A DNA stretch of 7,677 nt from Alphaproteobacteria bacterium (GTDB lineage: Bacteria > Pseudomonadota > Alphaproteobacteria > RF32 > CAG-239). This document shows positions 1-6,427 of the stretch, one piece after another. The translations under genes and the position numbers were made by a program. The notes under the pieces are model-generated. The model made no database searches. It was not told the origin of the DNA and saw only the letters and a list, made by a program, of their open reading frames with translations. Within the stretch, counting starts at the first letter, position 1. Each line of letters opens with the position of its first letter. The DNA lies in NCBI GenBank assembly GCA_900767645.1, contig CAAFZY010000033.1:1-7677 (forward strand), in the 5' to 3' direction.

Positions 1-62
1 ATATTAAATACAACTTATGCACAGCACTGACTCGTAAATATTGCAAAAAAAAAACGCGAGCT

Positions 63-98
63 AAAATCTTCTCAAATTAATCTTTTTGAGGAGATTTT
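63..98 (+). promoter_or_regulatory. Hairpin enclosing the ribosome binding site of the pilin-like gene
   Basis: Positions 63-76 pair with 85-98 over 14 bp, with one G-U pair and an 8-base loop. The right arm contains the GAGGAG ribosome binding site (88-93) that serves ATG 101, so the folded form would hide it. A poor sigma-70-like pair lies just upstream (TTGCAA 41-46, TAAAAT 62-67, spacer only 15). The stem could instead be the terminator of a gene left of the window, although its T-run is short and it is AT-rich. Confidence 0.4.
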
Positions 99-100
99 TG

Positions 101-937
101 ATGATGAAATCAAATTTCAGCCGCTTTTTACATTACACTCTGTCATACTTGGGCGGAAAGCCAGATACCGCCTCTTCTTTGTCATATTCGGGCTTGACCC
201 GAATATCCAGGTGGAACAAATTTGCTACTTTGTTTGACCTGGACACTCCGGTCAAGCCGGAGTGTGACACTTTAGGAAAGAGCGCGAGCGCCGGCAGAAG
301 CATGGTGGAAATGTTAGGTGTTCTGGCTATCATCGGCGTCCTGTCCGTCGGTGCTATTGCAGGTTACAGTAAAGCAATGATGAAATATAAGCTCAACAAA
401 CATGCCGAACAAATGAACACGCTAATCAACGCCGTAGCCCGTAACGTGCATAGCTTTGACAATCTTTCGGCTAACGGCTCGCCAAACGTTTTAACCCCTA
501 TCTTTATAAAAATGGGTGAAATTCCGCAAGAGATGATTAAGCACGACACCAATAACTTTATTTATGATATTTTCGGGCAACACTGGAAGATATTTATATC
601 TTCAACAAATACCTTTATCTTTTTAACTTCATGGTTTGAAAACGGTTCATCATTTTTATCTTCATCTTCACCGGATAGCTTAGCAATCTGCCAAAATATT
701 GTAACTACCGCTAAAGAAAATTCAGATAGTATATTTGCAATTGCGACCACTTCTTCCAACTCCGATTCCAGTCTTGAAGGCGATGACGCAACCTCTCATT
801 ATTTATACGGAGATAACTATTGTTCTGCTGACAGAAGATGCCTTAAAAACTTAACATTAGATGATATTTACACAACTTGTTCAGATCATGTAAAAGGCGG
901 TAAAGCGGCGTTTCAACTTATGTGGAGACGCAATTAA
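101..937 (+). CDS. Type IV pilin-like (prepilin/pseudopilin) protein with repeat-bearing leader
   Basis: Exported, membrane-anchored pilin-like protein of 278 residues. The hallmark is AGRSMVEMLG at residues 64-73: G65 fits the -1 position of prepilin peptidase cleavage and E70 the conserved +5 glutamate. A hydrophobic helix (about 68-90) follows, then KAMMKYKLNK, as in type II secretion/type IV pilus major and minor pilins. The C-terminal globular part is Ser-rich around 190-235 and has several cysteines (AICQN, NYCSADRRC, TTCSD) that could form disulfides. The start is ATG 101 (or ATG 104), with GAGGAG at 88-93 seven bases upstream; an in-frame TTG at 86 lies inside that binding site and is rejected. 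The oddity is the 65-residue leader where 6-20 residues are usual: residues 27-57 are encoded by a palindromic repeat. The gene stands alone and ends at a strong terminator. The fold class is fairly certain; the exact role (pilus, secretion or uptake) is unknown. Confidence 0.8.
   Translation: MMKSNFSRFLHYTLSYLGGKPDTASSLSYSGLTRISRWNKFATLFDLDTPVKPECDTLGKSASAGRSMVEMLGVLAIIGVLSVGAIAGYSKAMMKYKLNKHAEQMNTLINAVARNVHSFDNLSANGSPNVLTPIFIKMGEIPQEMIKHDTNNFIYDIFGQHWKIFISSTNTFIFLTSWFENGSSFLSSSSPDSLAICQNIVTTAKENSDSIFAIATTSSNSDSSLEGDDATSHYLYGDNYCSADRRCLKNLTLDDIYTTCSDHVKGGKAAFQLMWRRN
180..269. repeat. Palindromic repeat element inside the pilin-like gene
   Basis: A 90-base imperfect inverted repeat centred near 224/225. 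Each half carries its own perfect 9-bp hairpin: 184-192 with 198-206 (loop CTTGA), and 243-251 with 257-265 (loop TCAAG, the reverse complement of the first loop). The halves also match beyond the hairpins (TGTCA at the outer end, ATCCAGG or GTCCAGG further in), so the whole can fold as one long hairpin. The core CGGGCTTGACCCG resembles dispersed intergenic palindromes common in alphaproteobacteria. A much weaker similar unit (TGTCATACTTGGGC and on) sits just upstream at about 141-168. The element contributes residues 27-57 of the pilin-like ORF without a stop or frameshift. Confidence 0.75.
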
Positions 938-945
938 CCGCACAC

Positions 946-979
946 AAAAACCCGCCGATTTTGCAACCGGCGGGTTTTT
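946..979. terminator. Two-way rho-independent terminator between convergent genes
   Basis: Perfect 12-bp stem, 946-957 with 968-979, loop of 10 bases. The G+C core CCCGCCG/CGGCGGG is flanked by A5 on the left and T5 on the right, giving a U-run in either direction. It lies 8 bases after the pilin-like stop and 12 bases before the end of the convergent unknown gene, so it can serve both. Confidence 0.9.
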
Positions 980-991
980 GCTTAATCGTTA

Positions 992-1753
992 TTACAAAAT
1001 CACATATTCAATGCGATTGTAACCGGCTGAAATTACGTTAATTTTGAATCCGGCAATTTCAATATCTTCTTGATCAAACGGGAATGTATATTCTTCCGCA
1101 ACCGGCTCTTCGCCGAATGTGGTATAAGTAAATCTCATAAGACCGTCTTCAACGCCGTTATAACGCAATTCATAACCTGACAAAACCTCTGTTGTTTCAG
1201 AACGGGTATTAACCACCGGTGTAAAGGTAACGTCATCAGGTTCAACAAAGAACTCAATATCCAAAATAGCCAAACGCCCGTCAACAATACGACCGATATG
1301 GTTATAAATACTGCCGTCACCATCTACCAACAAAATATCACTGCCTTTATTTTCACGAACCAGCATATATTGTTGATTATTTAATGAAACCTCACCGAAT
1401 GCCTCATAATTGCCGTTCTTTTTAATAAACATCGGGGTGTAACTTGAGCTTAAAACAGCATCTTTATTAACGGTTAAAACTTCAGAAGCATAAAAATCAG
1501 TGCGTCTGGTTTTACTAAATAACATAACATCGTTTAACTTGGTAACCAAAACCTGATTACGCTCAATTTTATCTTCAGTAACCGTTTTGCTTTCAGTTAA
1601 ATATTCTTCACCTTGTTTGGCATCGTAATAAAAAATTTTTTCAGTTTGCCAAACCTGAAAGATTTTGTTACGTCCGCTAAAAATATCCATATTTCCGGCG
1701 TAAACACAAGCCGCAAGCATAGAAACCGATAACATTGCTACAATTTTTTTCAT
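992..1753 (-). CDS. Exported protein of unknown function, probable lipoprotein
   Basis: 253 residues, family not recognised. The N-terminus MKKIVAMLSVSMLAACVYAG is a signal sequence: lysines, a short hydrophobic core, then LAAC (residues 13-16), which fits a lipobox. VYA followed by G20 would also fit ordinary signal peptidase I. C16 is the only cysteine in the protein, which favours lipidation. The rest alternates short hydrophobic and polar stretches with many Val, Thr, Tyr and Glu residues (for example FVEPDDVTFTP, LRYNGVEDG), suggesting a beta-rich secreted domain; no catalytic motif is visible. The start is ATG 1753, because the signal sequence begins there; the longer reading from a TTG at 1861 would overlap prmA and bury the signal. 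The ribosome binding site is weak (AAGAGA further upstream). It is convergent with the pilin-like gene and divergent from prmA. Confidence 0.7.
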   Translation of the reverse strand: MKKIVAMLSVSMLAACVYAGNMDIFSGRNKIFQVWQTEKIFYYDAKQGEEYLTESKTVTEDKIERNQVLVTKLNDVMLFSKTRRTDFYASEVLTVNKDAVLSSSYTPMFIKKNGNYEAFGEVSLNNQQYMLVRENKGSDILLVDGDGSIYNHIGRIVDGRLAILDIEFFVEPDDVTFTPVVNTRSETTEVLSGYELRYNGVEDGLMRFTYTTFGEEPVAEEYTFPFDQEDIEIAGFKINVISAGYNRIEYVIL

Positions 1754-1842
1754 AGGAATAATCTCTTTTTTAGTGTTTAAACATCTGCATAAATGTAATA
1801 TAACTTGATTTGGTAAATAAAATGATAACAAACGGAGAAAAT
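1754..1842. promoter_or_regulatory. Divergent intergenic region with candidate prmA promoter
   Basis: These 89 bases separate the divergent lipoprotein-like gene and prmA, so both promoters should lie here. For prmA the best pair I see is TTTAAA at 1776-1781 (4 of 6) and TATAAC at 1799-1804 (5 of 6) with a 17-base spacer. No convincing pair was found for the leftward gene. No riboswitch-like structure is apparent. Confidence 0.35.
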
Positions 1843-2724
1843 ATGAACAACAATTTTTCAAGCTGTATTTTAGTTAAATTTGCCCCTCAACTTACTACCC
1901 CGCCCGAACTTGCCGATTTTTTAGACGAATATTTCGGAGTTACCGCATGCAATTATACCGATGACGGCATGGAAGAATATGTCGGTTATGCCGACACCTC
2001 TTTCAAAGTTGAAAACTTAACTGCTGCCGCAAAGGCTCAAAACATTTCCTTGCCGCCGTTTACCGCCGAAAAGCTTGAAAACAAAAATTGGCTGACTGCC
2101 AACGTTATTAAATTTGCTCCGGTCGAAGTGGCGGATTTTTGCATTTACGGCGTGCATGAACTTCATGCGCCTGAAACCGACAAACTTGCCATTAAGATTT
2201 ATGCGGCCACCGCGTTCGGCTCCTCACACCAAACCACCCGTTGCTGTCTGCAGGCTATCAGCGACTTAAATGCCCTGCACGCACCGCATCAAAAAATTTT
2301 AGACATCGGCACCGGTTCCGGTATTTTATCACTTGCCTGCGCCAAACTGTGGGCTCAAGACAATCCGCAAATTGTTGCCGGAGATATTGATATTGAAGCC
2401 GTTAATGTTACCGCGCAAAACGCCTTTGACAACAATTTGGAACAATTTTTACAAGTTACGCAAAGCGATGGTTATCAGGCGGAGCTGATTACGCAAAACG
2501 CTCCGTACGATATTATCATGGCTAACATTTTAGCCCGTCCCTTAATTGAAATGGCGCCGAATTTAGCTGAAAACTTAAAAACCGGCGGCTATTGCATTTT
2601 ATCCGGATTTGTTGAAGACCAAATTGATTGGGTGGTATCCGCTCATCAAAAAGAAGGGCTGTCGCTCGTTAAAACCTACCAAATTGACAACTGGCGCGCC
2701 GTTATTATGGAGAAACAAGCATGA
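1843..2724 (+). CDS. prmA: Ribosomal protein L11 methyltransferase
   Basis: Cytoplasmic S-adenosylmethionine-dependent enzyme that, in the family, trimethylates ribosomal protein L11. The 293 residues equal the usual PrmA length. An N-terminal substrate-recognition domain (about 1-100) is followed by a class I methyltransferase fold. Motif I is DIGTGSGILSLA starting at D154, the acidic end of beta-2 is D181 in GDIDIEAV, and the PrmA-type motif IV is ANILARPLIEMAP with N228. The start is ATG 1843, with GGAG at 1834-1837 five bases upstream. An in-frame TTG at 1810 lacks such a site and would extend the protein past the family N-terminus. It is the first gene of an apparent three-gene operon; its TGA overlaps the next ATG. 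Confidence 0.93.
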   Translation: MNNNFSSCILVKFAPQLTTPPELADFLDEYFGVTACNYTDDGMEEYVGYADTSFKVENLTAAAKAQNISLPPFTAEKLENKNWLTANVIKFAPVEVADFCIYGVHELHAPETDKLAIKIYAATAFGSSHQTTRCCLQAISDLNALHAPHQKILDIGTGSGILSLACAKLWAQDNPQIVAGDIDIEAVNVTAQNAFDNNLEQFLQVTQSDGYQAELITQNAPYDIIMANILARPLIEMAPNLAENLKTGGYCILSGFVEDQIDWVVSAHQKEGLSLVKTYQIDNWRAVIMEKQA

Positions 2725-4400
2725 AATTATCTGACTTGCAACAACACTTAAAACAAAAAAACTTGCCCGCTTATTTACTCACCCGCAACAATATGTTTTG
2801 GGGAGAAGACGTTTTGCCGTCTGAAAATAAGATTATGGAATTAAGCGGTTTTACCGGTTCTGCCGCAACCATGCTGATAACTCCGCAAAATGCATGGTTA
2901 CTGGTCGACGGACGTTATTCAATTCAGGCTCAAAACGAAACCGACGCCTCGCAAATCACGGTGGTTGACAGCACCGACGGGCTTAATGACGTGCTCAATT
3001 TGTGTAAACAAAACAATATTGATAAGCTCGCGTATAATCCGTGGTGTCTGCCGGTTTCCGCCGTTAATTTTATTAAACGGGATTCCTTACTTACATTAAT
3101 TGCCGAGCCTGATTTAATCTGCGGAATTTTAAGCGATGAACCGGTAAACGTATTTATTCATGATGTTAAATATTGCGGAAAAACAGCTGAAGAAAAATGC
3201 CATGAGGTTGCCAACGCTTTTAGCGATTCTGCCGACGCTATGCTGATTTGCAATCCGGCACAAGTTTCATGGTTGCTTAACTTACGCTCGCACACTCTGC
3301 CCGACACTCCTATTTTGCGCGCTTTTGCGCTTTTGCACAGCAACGGCAAGGCTTTTGCTTATGCCGATAACTGCAACTTCAACGGCATAAAACAAATGGC
3401 TGATTTGTTTGCCGATTTGCAATTGTTATCGGGCCAAAAGCTTGCCATAGACCTTCACACCACTCCGCAATATATTTTTGACAAGCTTCGTAATATTAAA
3501 ACCGTTCAGCTGCAATCCAATCCGTTGCTTGAATTGAAACTTAACAAAAACCCCACTGAATTGGAAGGTTTTCGCAATGCGCATATTCGTGACGGAATTG
3601 CCGTAACCAAATTTTTATATTGGCTTGAACAAAATCGGCACGGGCTGCACGAACTTGACGTTGTGGAAAAATTAAAACAATTCCGGCAAAAGCAAAACTT
3701 ATTTTTTTCCGACAGTTTCGGCACTATTGCCGCAAGCGCTGCCAATGCCGCGATTGTGCATTATCAACCGAACGGCACACACAACGCTCAGTTAAACAAC
3801 AATTCTGTTTTGTTGCTTGACAGCGGCGCCCAATATTTTGACGGCACTACCGACGTTACTCGCACCATTGCGCTCGGCACCCCGCCGGAAGAAATTAAAA
3901 CAGCCTTCACCGAAGTTCTGAAAGCTCACATTGCTTTGGCAAGCGCTGTTTTTCCCGCAAACACACCGGCTTCGGCGCTTGACGCCGTTTGCCGCTTGCC
4001 GCTGTGGAAATCCGGCAAAGATTATCGTCACGGCACCGGACACAGCGTCGGACACTTTTCTGATGTGCACGAGTCACCGTTCGGGCTTAGCCCGCGCTGC
4101 CATATGCCGATAAAAGAAAATTATATTACATCAATTGAACCGGGGGTTTATTTTGAGGGCAAATTCGGTATCCGAATTGAAAACTTAGCCTATGCCGCAA
4201 AAGCGGAATACGAAGGATTTTTACAATTCAAAAACCTAACCTTAATACCTATTGATAAACGCCTGATTAATCCATATATGTTAAGCGTAGGGGAACAGAG
4301 CTGGCTTAATAGTTACCACCGACAAGTGCTTAGCTGTTTGGCTCCTTATATGAATGCTGCTGAAAAAGAGTGGCTTTGCAAAGCTTGTTCCCCTCTTTGA
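2721..4400 (+). CDS. pepP: Xaa-Pro aminopeptidase (aminopeptidase P, M24B family)
   Basis: Metallopeptidase, probably cytoplasmic, that removes the N-terminal residue ahead of proline. Its 559 residues fit the long, three-part eukaryote/alphaproteobacterial form better than the 440-residue E. coli PepP. Two creatinase-like N-terminal domains (about 1-130 and 150-300) precede the pita-bread catalytic domain (about 305-500) and a short C-terminal extension. All five metal ligands are visible: D367 and D378 (DSGAQYFDGTTDVTRT), H441 (HGTGHSVG), E473 (SIEPGVY) and E487 (RIEN). H450 in DVHE is the other conserved histidine. There is no signal peptide. The start ATG 2721 overlaps the prmA stop as ATGA, with GGAG at 2709-2712 eight bases upstream, so the two genes are probably translationally coupled. 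Confidence 0.92.
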   Translation: MKLSDLQQHLKQKNLPAYLLTRNNMFWGEDVLPSENKIMELSGFTGSAATMLITPQNAWLLVDGRYSIQAQNETDASQITVVDSTDGLNDVLNLCKQNNIDKLAYNPWCLPVSAVNFIKRDSLLTLIAEPDLICGILSDEPVNVFIHDVKYCGKTAEEKCHEVANAFSDSADAMLICNPAQVSWLLNLRSHTLPDTPILRAFALLHSNGKAFAYADNCNFNGIKQMADLFADLQLLSGQKLAIDLHTTPQYIFDKLRNIKTVQLQSNPLLELKLNKNPTELEGFRNAHIRDGIAVTKFLYWLEQNRHGLHELDVVEKLKQFRQKQNLFFSDSFGTIAASAANAAIVHYQPNGTHNAQLNNNSVLLLDSGAQYFDGTTDVTRTIALGTPPEEIKTAFTEVLKAHIALASAVFPANTPASALDAVCRLPLWKSGKDYRHGTGHSVGHFSDVHESPFGLSPRCHMPIKENYITSIEPGVYFEGKFGIRIENLAYAAKAEYEGFLQFKNLTLIPIDKRLINPYMLSVGEQSWLNSYHRQVLSCLAPYMNAAEKEWLCKACSPL

Positions 4401-4430
4401 TTTATAATCAAATCAGTTAAGGAGGCAAAA

Positions 4431-4886
4431 TTGAAAACGTTTTTAACTTTTATTTTTTGCCTCCTTACTTTTTGCGTTCATGCGCAACCCGCCTTTGAGG
4501 GTAATTACCCCGCCAGTCAACCTCTGGCGGAATATTTTAACGCCGAAACCGGCAACCGCAACAAATCGCTCATTTATATATTTTACAACAACGAGGGAAT
4601 TTGCGACAAATGCGCGCAAACAATTGAGCTTACGGAACAAATTTTTAATCAGTTTTACAACGGCATCTACAATTTATTTGTAATAAACTATGCGGAAGAC
4701 AATGAATATAATTTTGCCGCCGCATACCAACTATATGAACCGCTTGCAATTGTGCTGGTAAAAATCAGTAACGGTGAACAAATCGGATATGAAAAAATCG
4801 GCAATCCGCAACAAATGCTGATAATCGGCTATGATTACACCAAATTTTTAACTCGGAAAATCAACAATTTTTTAGGCGAAGATTAA
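4431..4886 (+). CDS. Small exported thioredoxin-like protein with CxxC motif
   Basis: 151 residues. The N-terminus MKTFLTFIFCLLTFCVHAQ is a signal peptide with likely cleavage after VHA (A18), so it should act in the periplasm. A beta strand (SLIYIFYNN, 46-54) leads directly into GICDKC, with C58 and C61 at the start of a helix, as in thioredoxin-like oxidoreductases. A strand YNLFVINYAED and the segment YEPLAIVLVKISNGEQ follow; the latter sits where thioredoxins carry the cis-Pro loop (here EPLA). The order of elements resembles the ArsF-like/thioredoxin-like group, but I cannot assign a substrate. The start is TTG 4431: a near-perfect AAGGAGG at 4419-4425 lies five bases before it. It is the third gene of the prmA-pepP unit, 30 bases after pepP, and its TAA overlaps the convergent thioesterase stop. 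Confidence 0.75.
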   Translation: MKTFLTFIFCLLTFCVHAQPAFEGNYPASQPLAEYFNAETGNRNKSLIYIFYNNEGICDKCAQTIELTEQIFNQFYNGIYNLFVINYAEDNEYNFAAAYQLYEPLAIVLVKISNGEQIGYEKIGNPQQMLIIGYDYTKFLTRKINNFLGED

Positions 4887-5614
4887 ATTTTTTGCCATTT
4901 GATACGCAAACGGGCAAGCTCGCGCCCATCGGTTAAGGCTGATATACTGTGGAGCGAAACATTGCCGTCTGTTTGGGTCTTAACTTCAACTTCTTCACCT
5001 AAGCGGCACTCTTTTTTGAAAGCAATTTCAATCTCGCACGGAAAGTGTTCATCTCTGAACACGTGGTCAACCGCTTCGCTTGCCCACAGAGGATAAACGG
5101 CGTTATTAACATGTTTATTAATGTCTATATCGTCAAAGCGCACGGCAAAACGGCGACTGCAGTCTGCATTTTCAGGTTCCGGCAATTTCGGAAAATCAGT
5201 TACCAAAGTGCACTCATTAATCACGGTATATTGAGGTAAATGCTCTTTTAACGAAACCGGACGCTTGCGAGCAAAATCAATTAAAACCCATTGGCTGGAA
5301 GCGGCAATAATCATATTGCCTTGCTCATCATATACGCCGAAGTCACGTACAGCGCCGATTTTCTTTTCTTCCGACGGCCAAGTAACAATTTTAATATTTT
5401 CATGTAAAGTCGGCAGGCGCTTAATTTGCAAATGATAATTGGAACCAACCCACGCCAAACCGTTTTGTAAGCAAAATTCAAGTCCCAACTGCAAATCGGA
5501 AGCGTGAGAGTCGGCCATATCCTGTAAAATGTTCATCAAAGTCAAAATTCGCAAATTGCGGTTTTTATCGCATTCATAAGTGCGAATATTATATTCTTTA
5601 ATAAACTTTTCCAT
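4883..5614 (-). CDS. Acyl-ACP thioesterase (FatA/FatB-type double hotdog)
   Basis: Cytoplasmic enzyme that, by family, hydrolyses acyl-acyl carrier protein to release free fatty acids and end chain growth. The 243 residues suit the bacterial Acyl-ACP_TE family. An N-terminal hotdog (about 1-130) has the EYNIRTYECDKNRNLRI opening, LQDMADSHA and the WVLIDFARKRPV strand. The second hotdog carries the catalytic block DIDINKHVNN (D164, N166, H168) followed by E180 in WASEAV, matching the Asp-Asn-His-Glu arrangement described for plant FatA/FatB enzymes. The start is ATG 5614, eight bases after an AAGG that overlaps the stop of the upstream transglycosylase gene; the intergenic gap is 11 bases, so the two are co-transcribed. 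Chain-length preference cannot be read from the sequence. Confidence 0.9.
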   Translation of the reverse strand: MEKFIKEYNIRTYECDKNRNLRILTLMNILQDMADSHASDLQLGLEFCLQNGLAWVGSNYHLQIKRLPTLHENIKIVTWPSEEKKIGAVRDFGVYDEQGNMIIAASSQWVLIDFARKRPVSLKEHLPQYTVINECTLVTDFPKLPEPENADCSRRFAVRFDDIDINKHVNNAVYPLWASEAVDHVFRDEHFPCEIEIAFKKECRLGEEVEVKTQTDGNVSLHSISALTDGRELARLRIKWQKI

Positions 5615-5625
5615 TTTTAATGACC

Positions 5626-6240
5626 TTAAAATAAAGAGATGTTTTGCTCTTCTTCAGCAACTGCCGCAAGTTTAATTTGCTCAAAACGCGAAAGCAACTT
5701 GTTTTTGTAACGCAAGCCGCGCGCCGGAACTTTAGAGTGATACGCCATTGCCGCTTTTTGCCAACTGCCTTGCTTTTTATAAAGTTTGCTTAAAAACTTA
5801 GCGCCGTATTCAATGTTTTTATCGGGATTAAAGGCATCATCAAGGCTTGCAAACGCCTTTTTATGATATTTCAAATTAACCTGCATACAACCGACATCAA
5901 TGCTTTCAACGCCTTCAGATTGCAATTGTTTAACTTTGGCAATAGCCGCTTCTTTGGTTTTAAACCGATACCCTTTGCCGTTTACGTTAATGGTCCACGG
6001 CCATGAAACAAAGCGCCCTTCTTCATAATTCCAGTTGCCTGTTTCCACACTTGAAATTGTCTGCAACAAATGATCTTTAATATCGTATTTTTCTTCCATT
6101 CGCGCAGCCGAAAGCGAACACAATTCCGAAACATCTGCCTCAATCGGCATAGATGCGTCTGTTTTATATTCTTTTTGAGCTTTAAGAGGGTGCACGATAA
6201 CTAAAGAAATAACCAATAAAAAAAGTATTCTTCTCAGCAC
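5626..6240 (-). CDS. Periplasmic lytic transglycosylase (SLT domain)
   Basis: 204 residues. Murein-cleaving enzyme, exported by an N-terminal signal peptide (hydrophobic 5-16, cleavage probably after LKA at A21). A goose-type/Slt70-like domain starts near residue 55 with the catalytic glutamate E66 in ISSVETGNW. The block WPWTINVNGKGYRF, GCMQVN (117-122) and AYHS (166-169) is typical of alphaproteobacterial stand-alone transglycosylases. The start is GTG 6240: an in-frame TAA lies just upstream and no ATG follows until residue 31, beyond the signal peptide. The best ribosome binding site, AGGA, is about 12 bases away, which is long and suggests weak translation. It heads a two-gene unit with the acyl-ACP thioesterase. 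Upstream lie phased TTAA sites that may link its expression to the cell cycle. Confidence 0.9.
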   Translation of the reverse strand: MLRRILFLLVISLVIVHPLKAQKEYKTDASMPIEADVSELCSLSAARMEEKYDIKDHLLQTISSVETGNWNYEEGRFVSWPWTINVNGKGYRFKTKEAAIAKVKQLQSEGVESIDVGCMQVNLKYHKKAFASLDDAFNPDKNIEYGAKFLSKLYKKQGSWQKAAMAYHSKVPARGLRYKNKLLSRFEQIKLAAVAEEEQNISLF

Positions 6241-6350
6241 GATAAAAAGTTATCCTATATTTCCCTTTATAAGCAAAAAGCTTCCCTCTTTTTAAGATTT
6301 CCGCTTTACAAACTACCAAACCAAAACGGTAGAAGACTTATAACAGGGCG

Positions 6351-6399
6351 TTAACCAAAACATTAATCTTGCGTTAAATAAATATTAACGGAAAATTAA
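6351..6399. promoter_or_regulatory. Array of TTAA half-sites, candidate CtrA-binding region
   Basis: TTAA occurs at 6363, 6374, 6385 and 6396, exactly 11 bases apart, so each neighbouring pair is TTAA-N7-TTAA. A further TTAA at 6351 is 12 bases before the first. The 6374-6389 pair matches the full CtrA consensus TTAA-N7-TTAAC on the + strand, and 6388-6373 matches it on the - strand. The region lies 111-159 bases upstream of the leftward lytic transglycosylase gene; a possible -10 (TATAAG on the - strand, 6342-6337) lies between. The rest of the 187-base gap (6241-6427) holds no ORF or strong hairpin. Confidence 0.45.
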
Positions 6400-6427
6400 A
6401 TTTTGTAGTTAGATAACACATATTTTT

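Noticed and set aside
133..333. 66-codon open frame on the - strand inside the pilin-like gene
   Set aside because: It exists because the palindrome is open on both strands; it overlaps a well-supported gene and has no clear ribosome binding site.
1754..1861. Upstream extension of the unknown lipoprotein-like gene to a TTG at 1861
   Set aside because: It would overlap the start of prmA and put 36 residues in front of a clear signal sequence.
3792..4070. Open frames on the - strand inside the aminopeptidase gene
   Set aside because: Antisense shadows of a gene with all catalytic motifs intact; they show no family features or start signals.
4396..4412. 7-bp hairpin just after pepP as a terminator
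   Set aside because: The stem is AT-rich with a 3-base loop and no T-run, and the next gene follows in 30 bases with a strong ribosome binding site.
6274..6295. AAAAAG/CTTTTT hairpin in the 6241-6427 gap as a terminator of the amidohydrolase gene
   Set aside because: Only 6 AT-rich pairs, and it lies over 130 bases after the stop codon; chance is likely in A/T-rich DNA.
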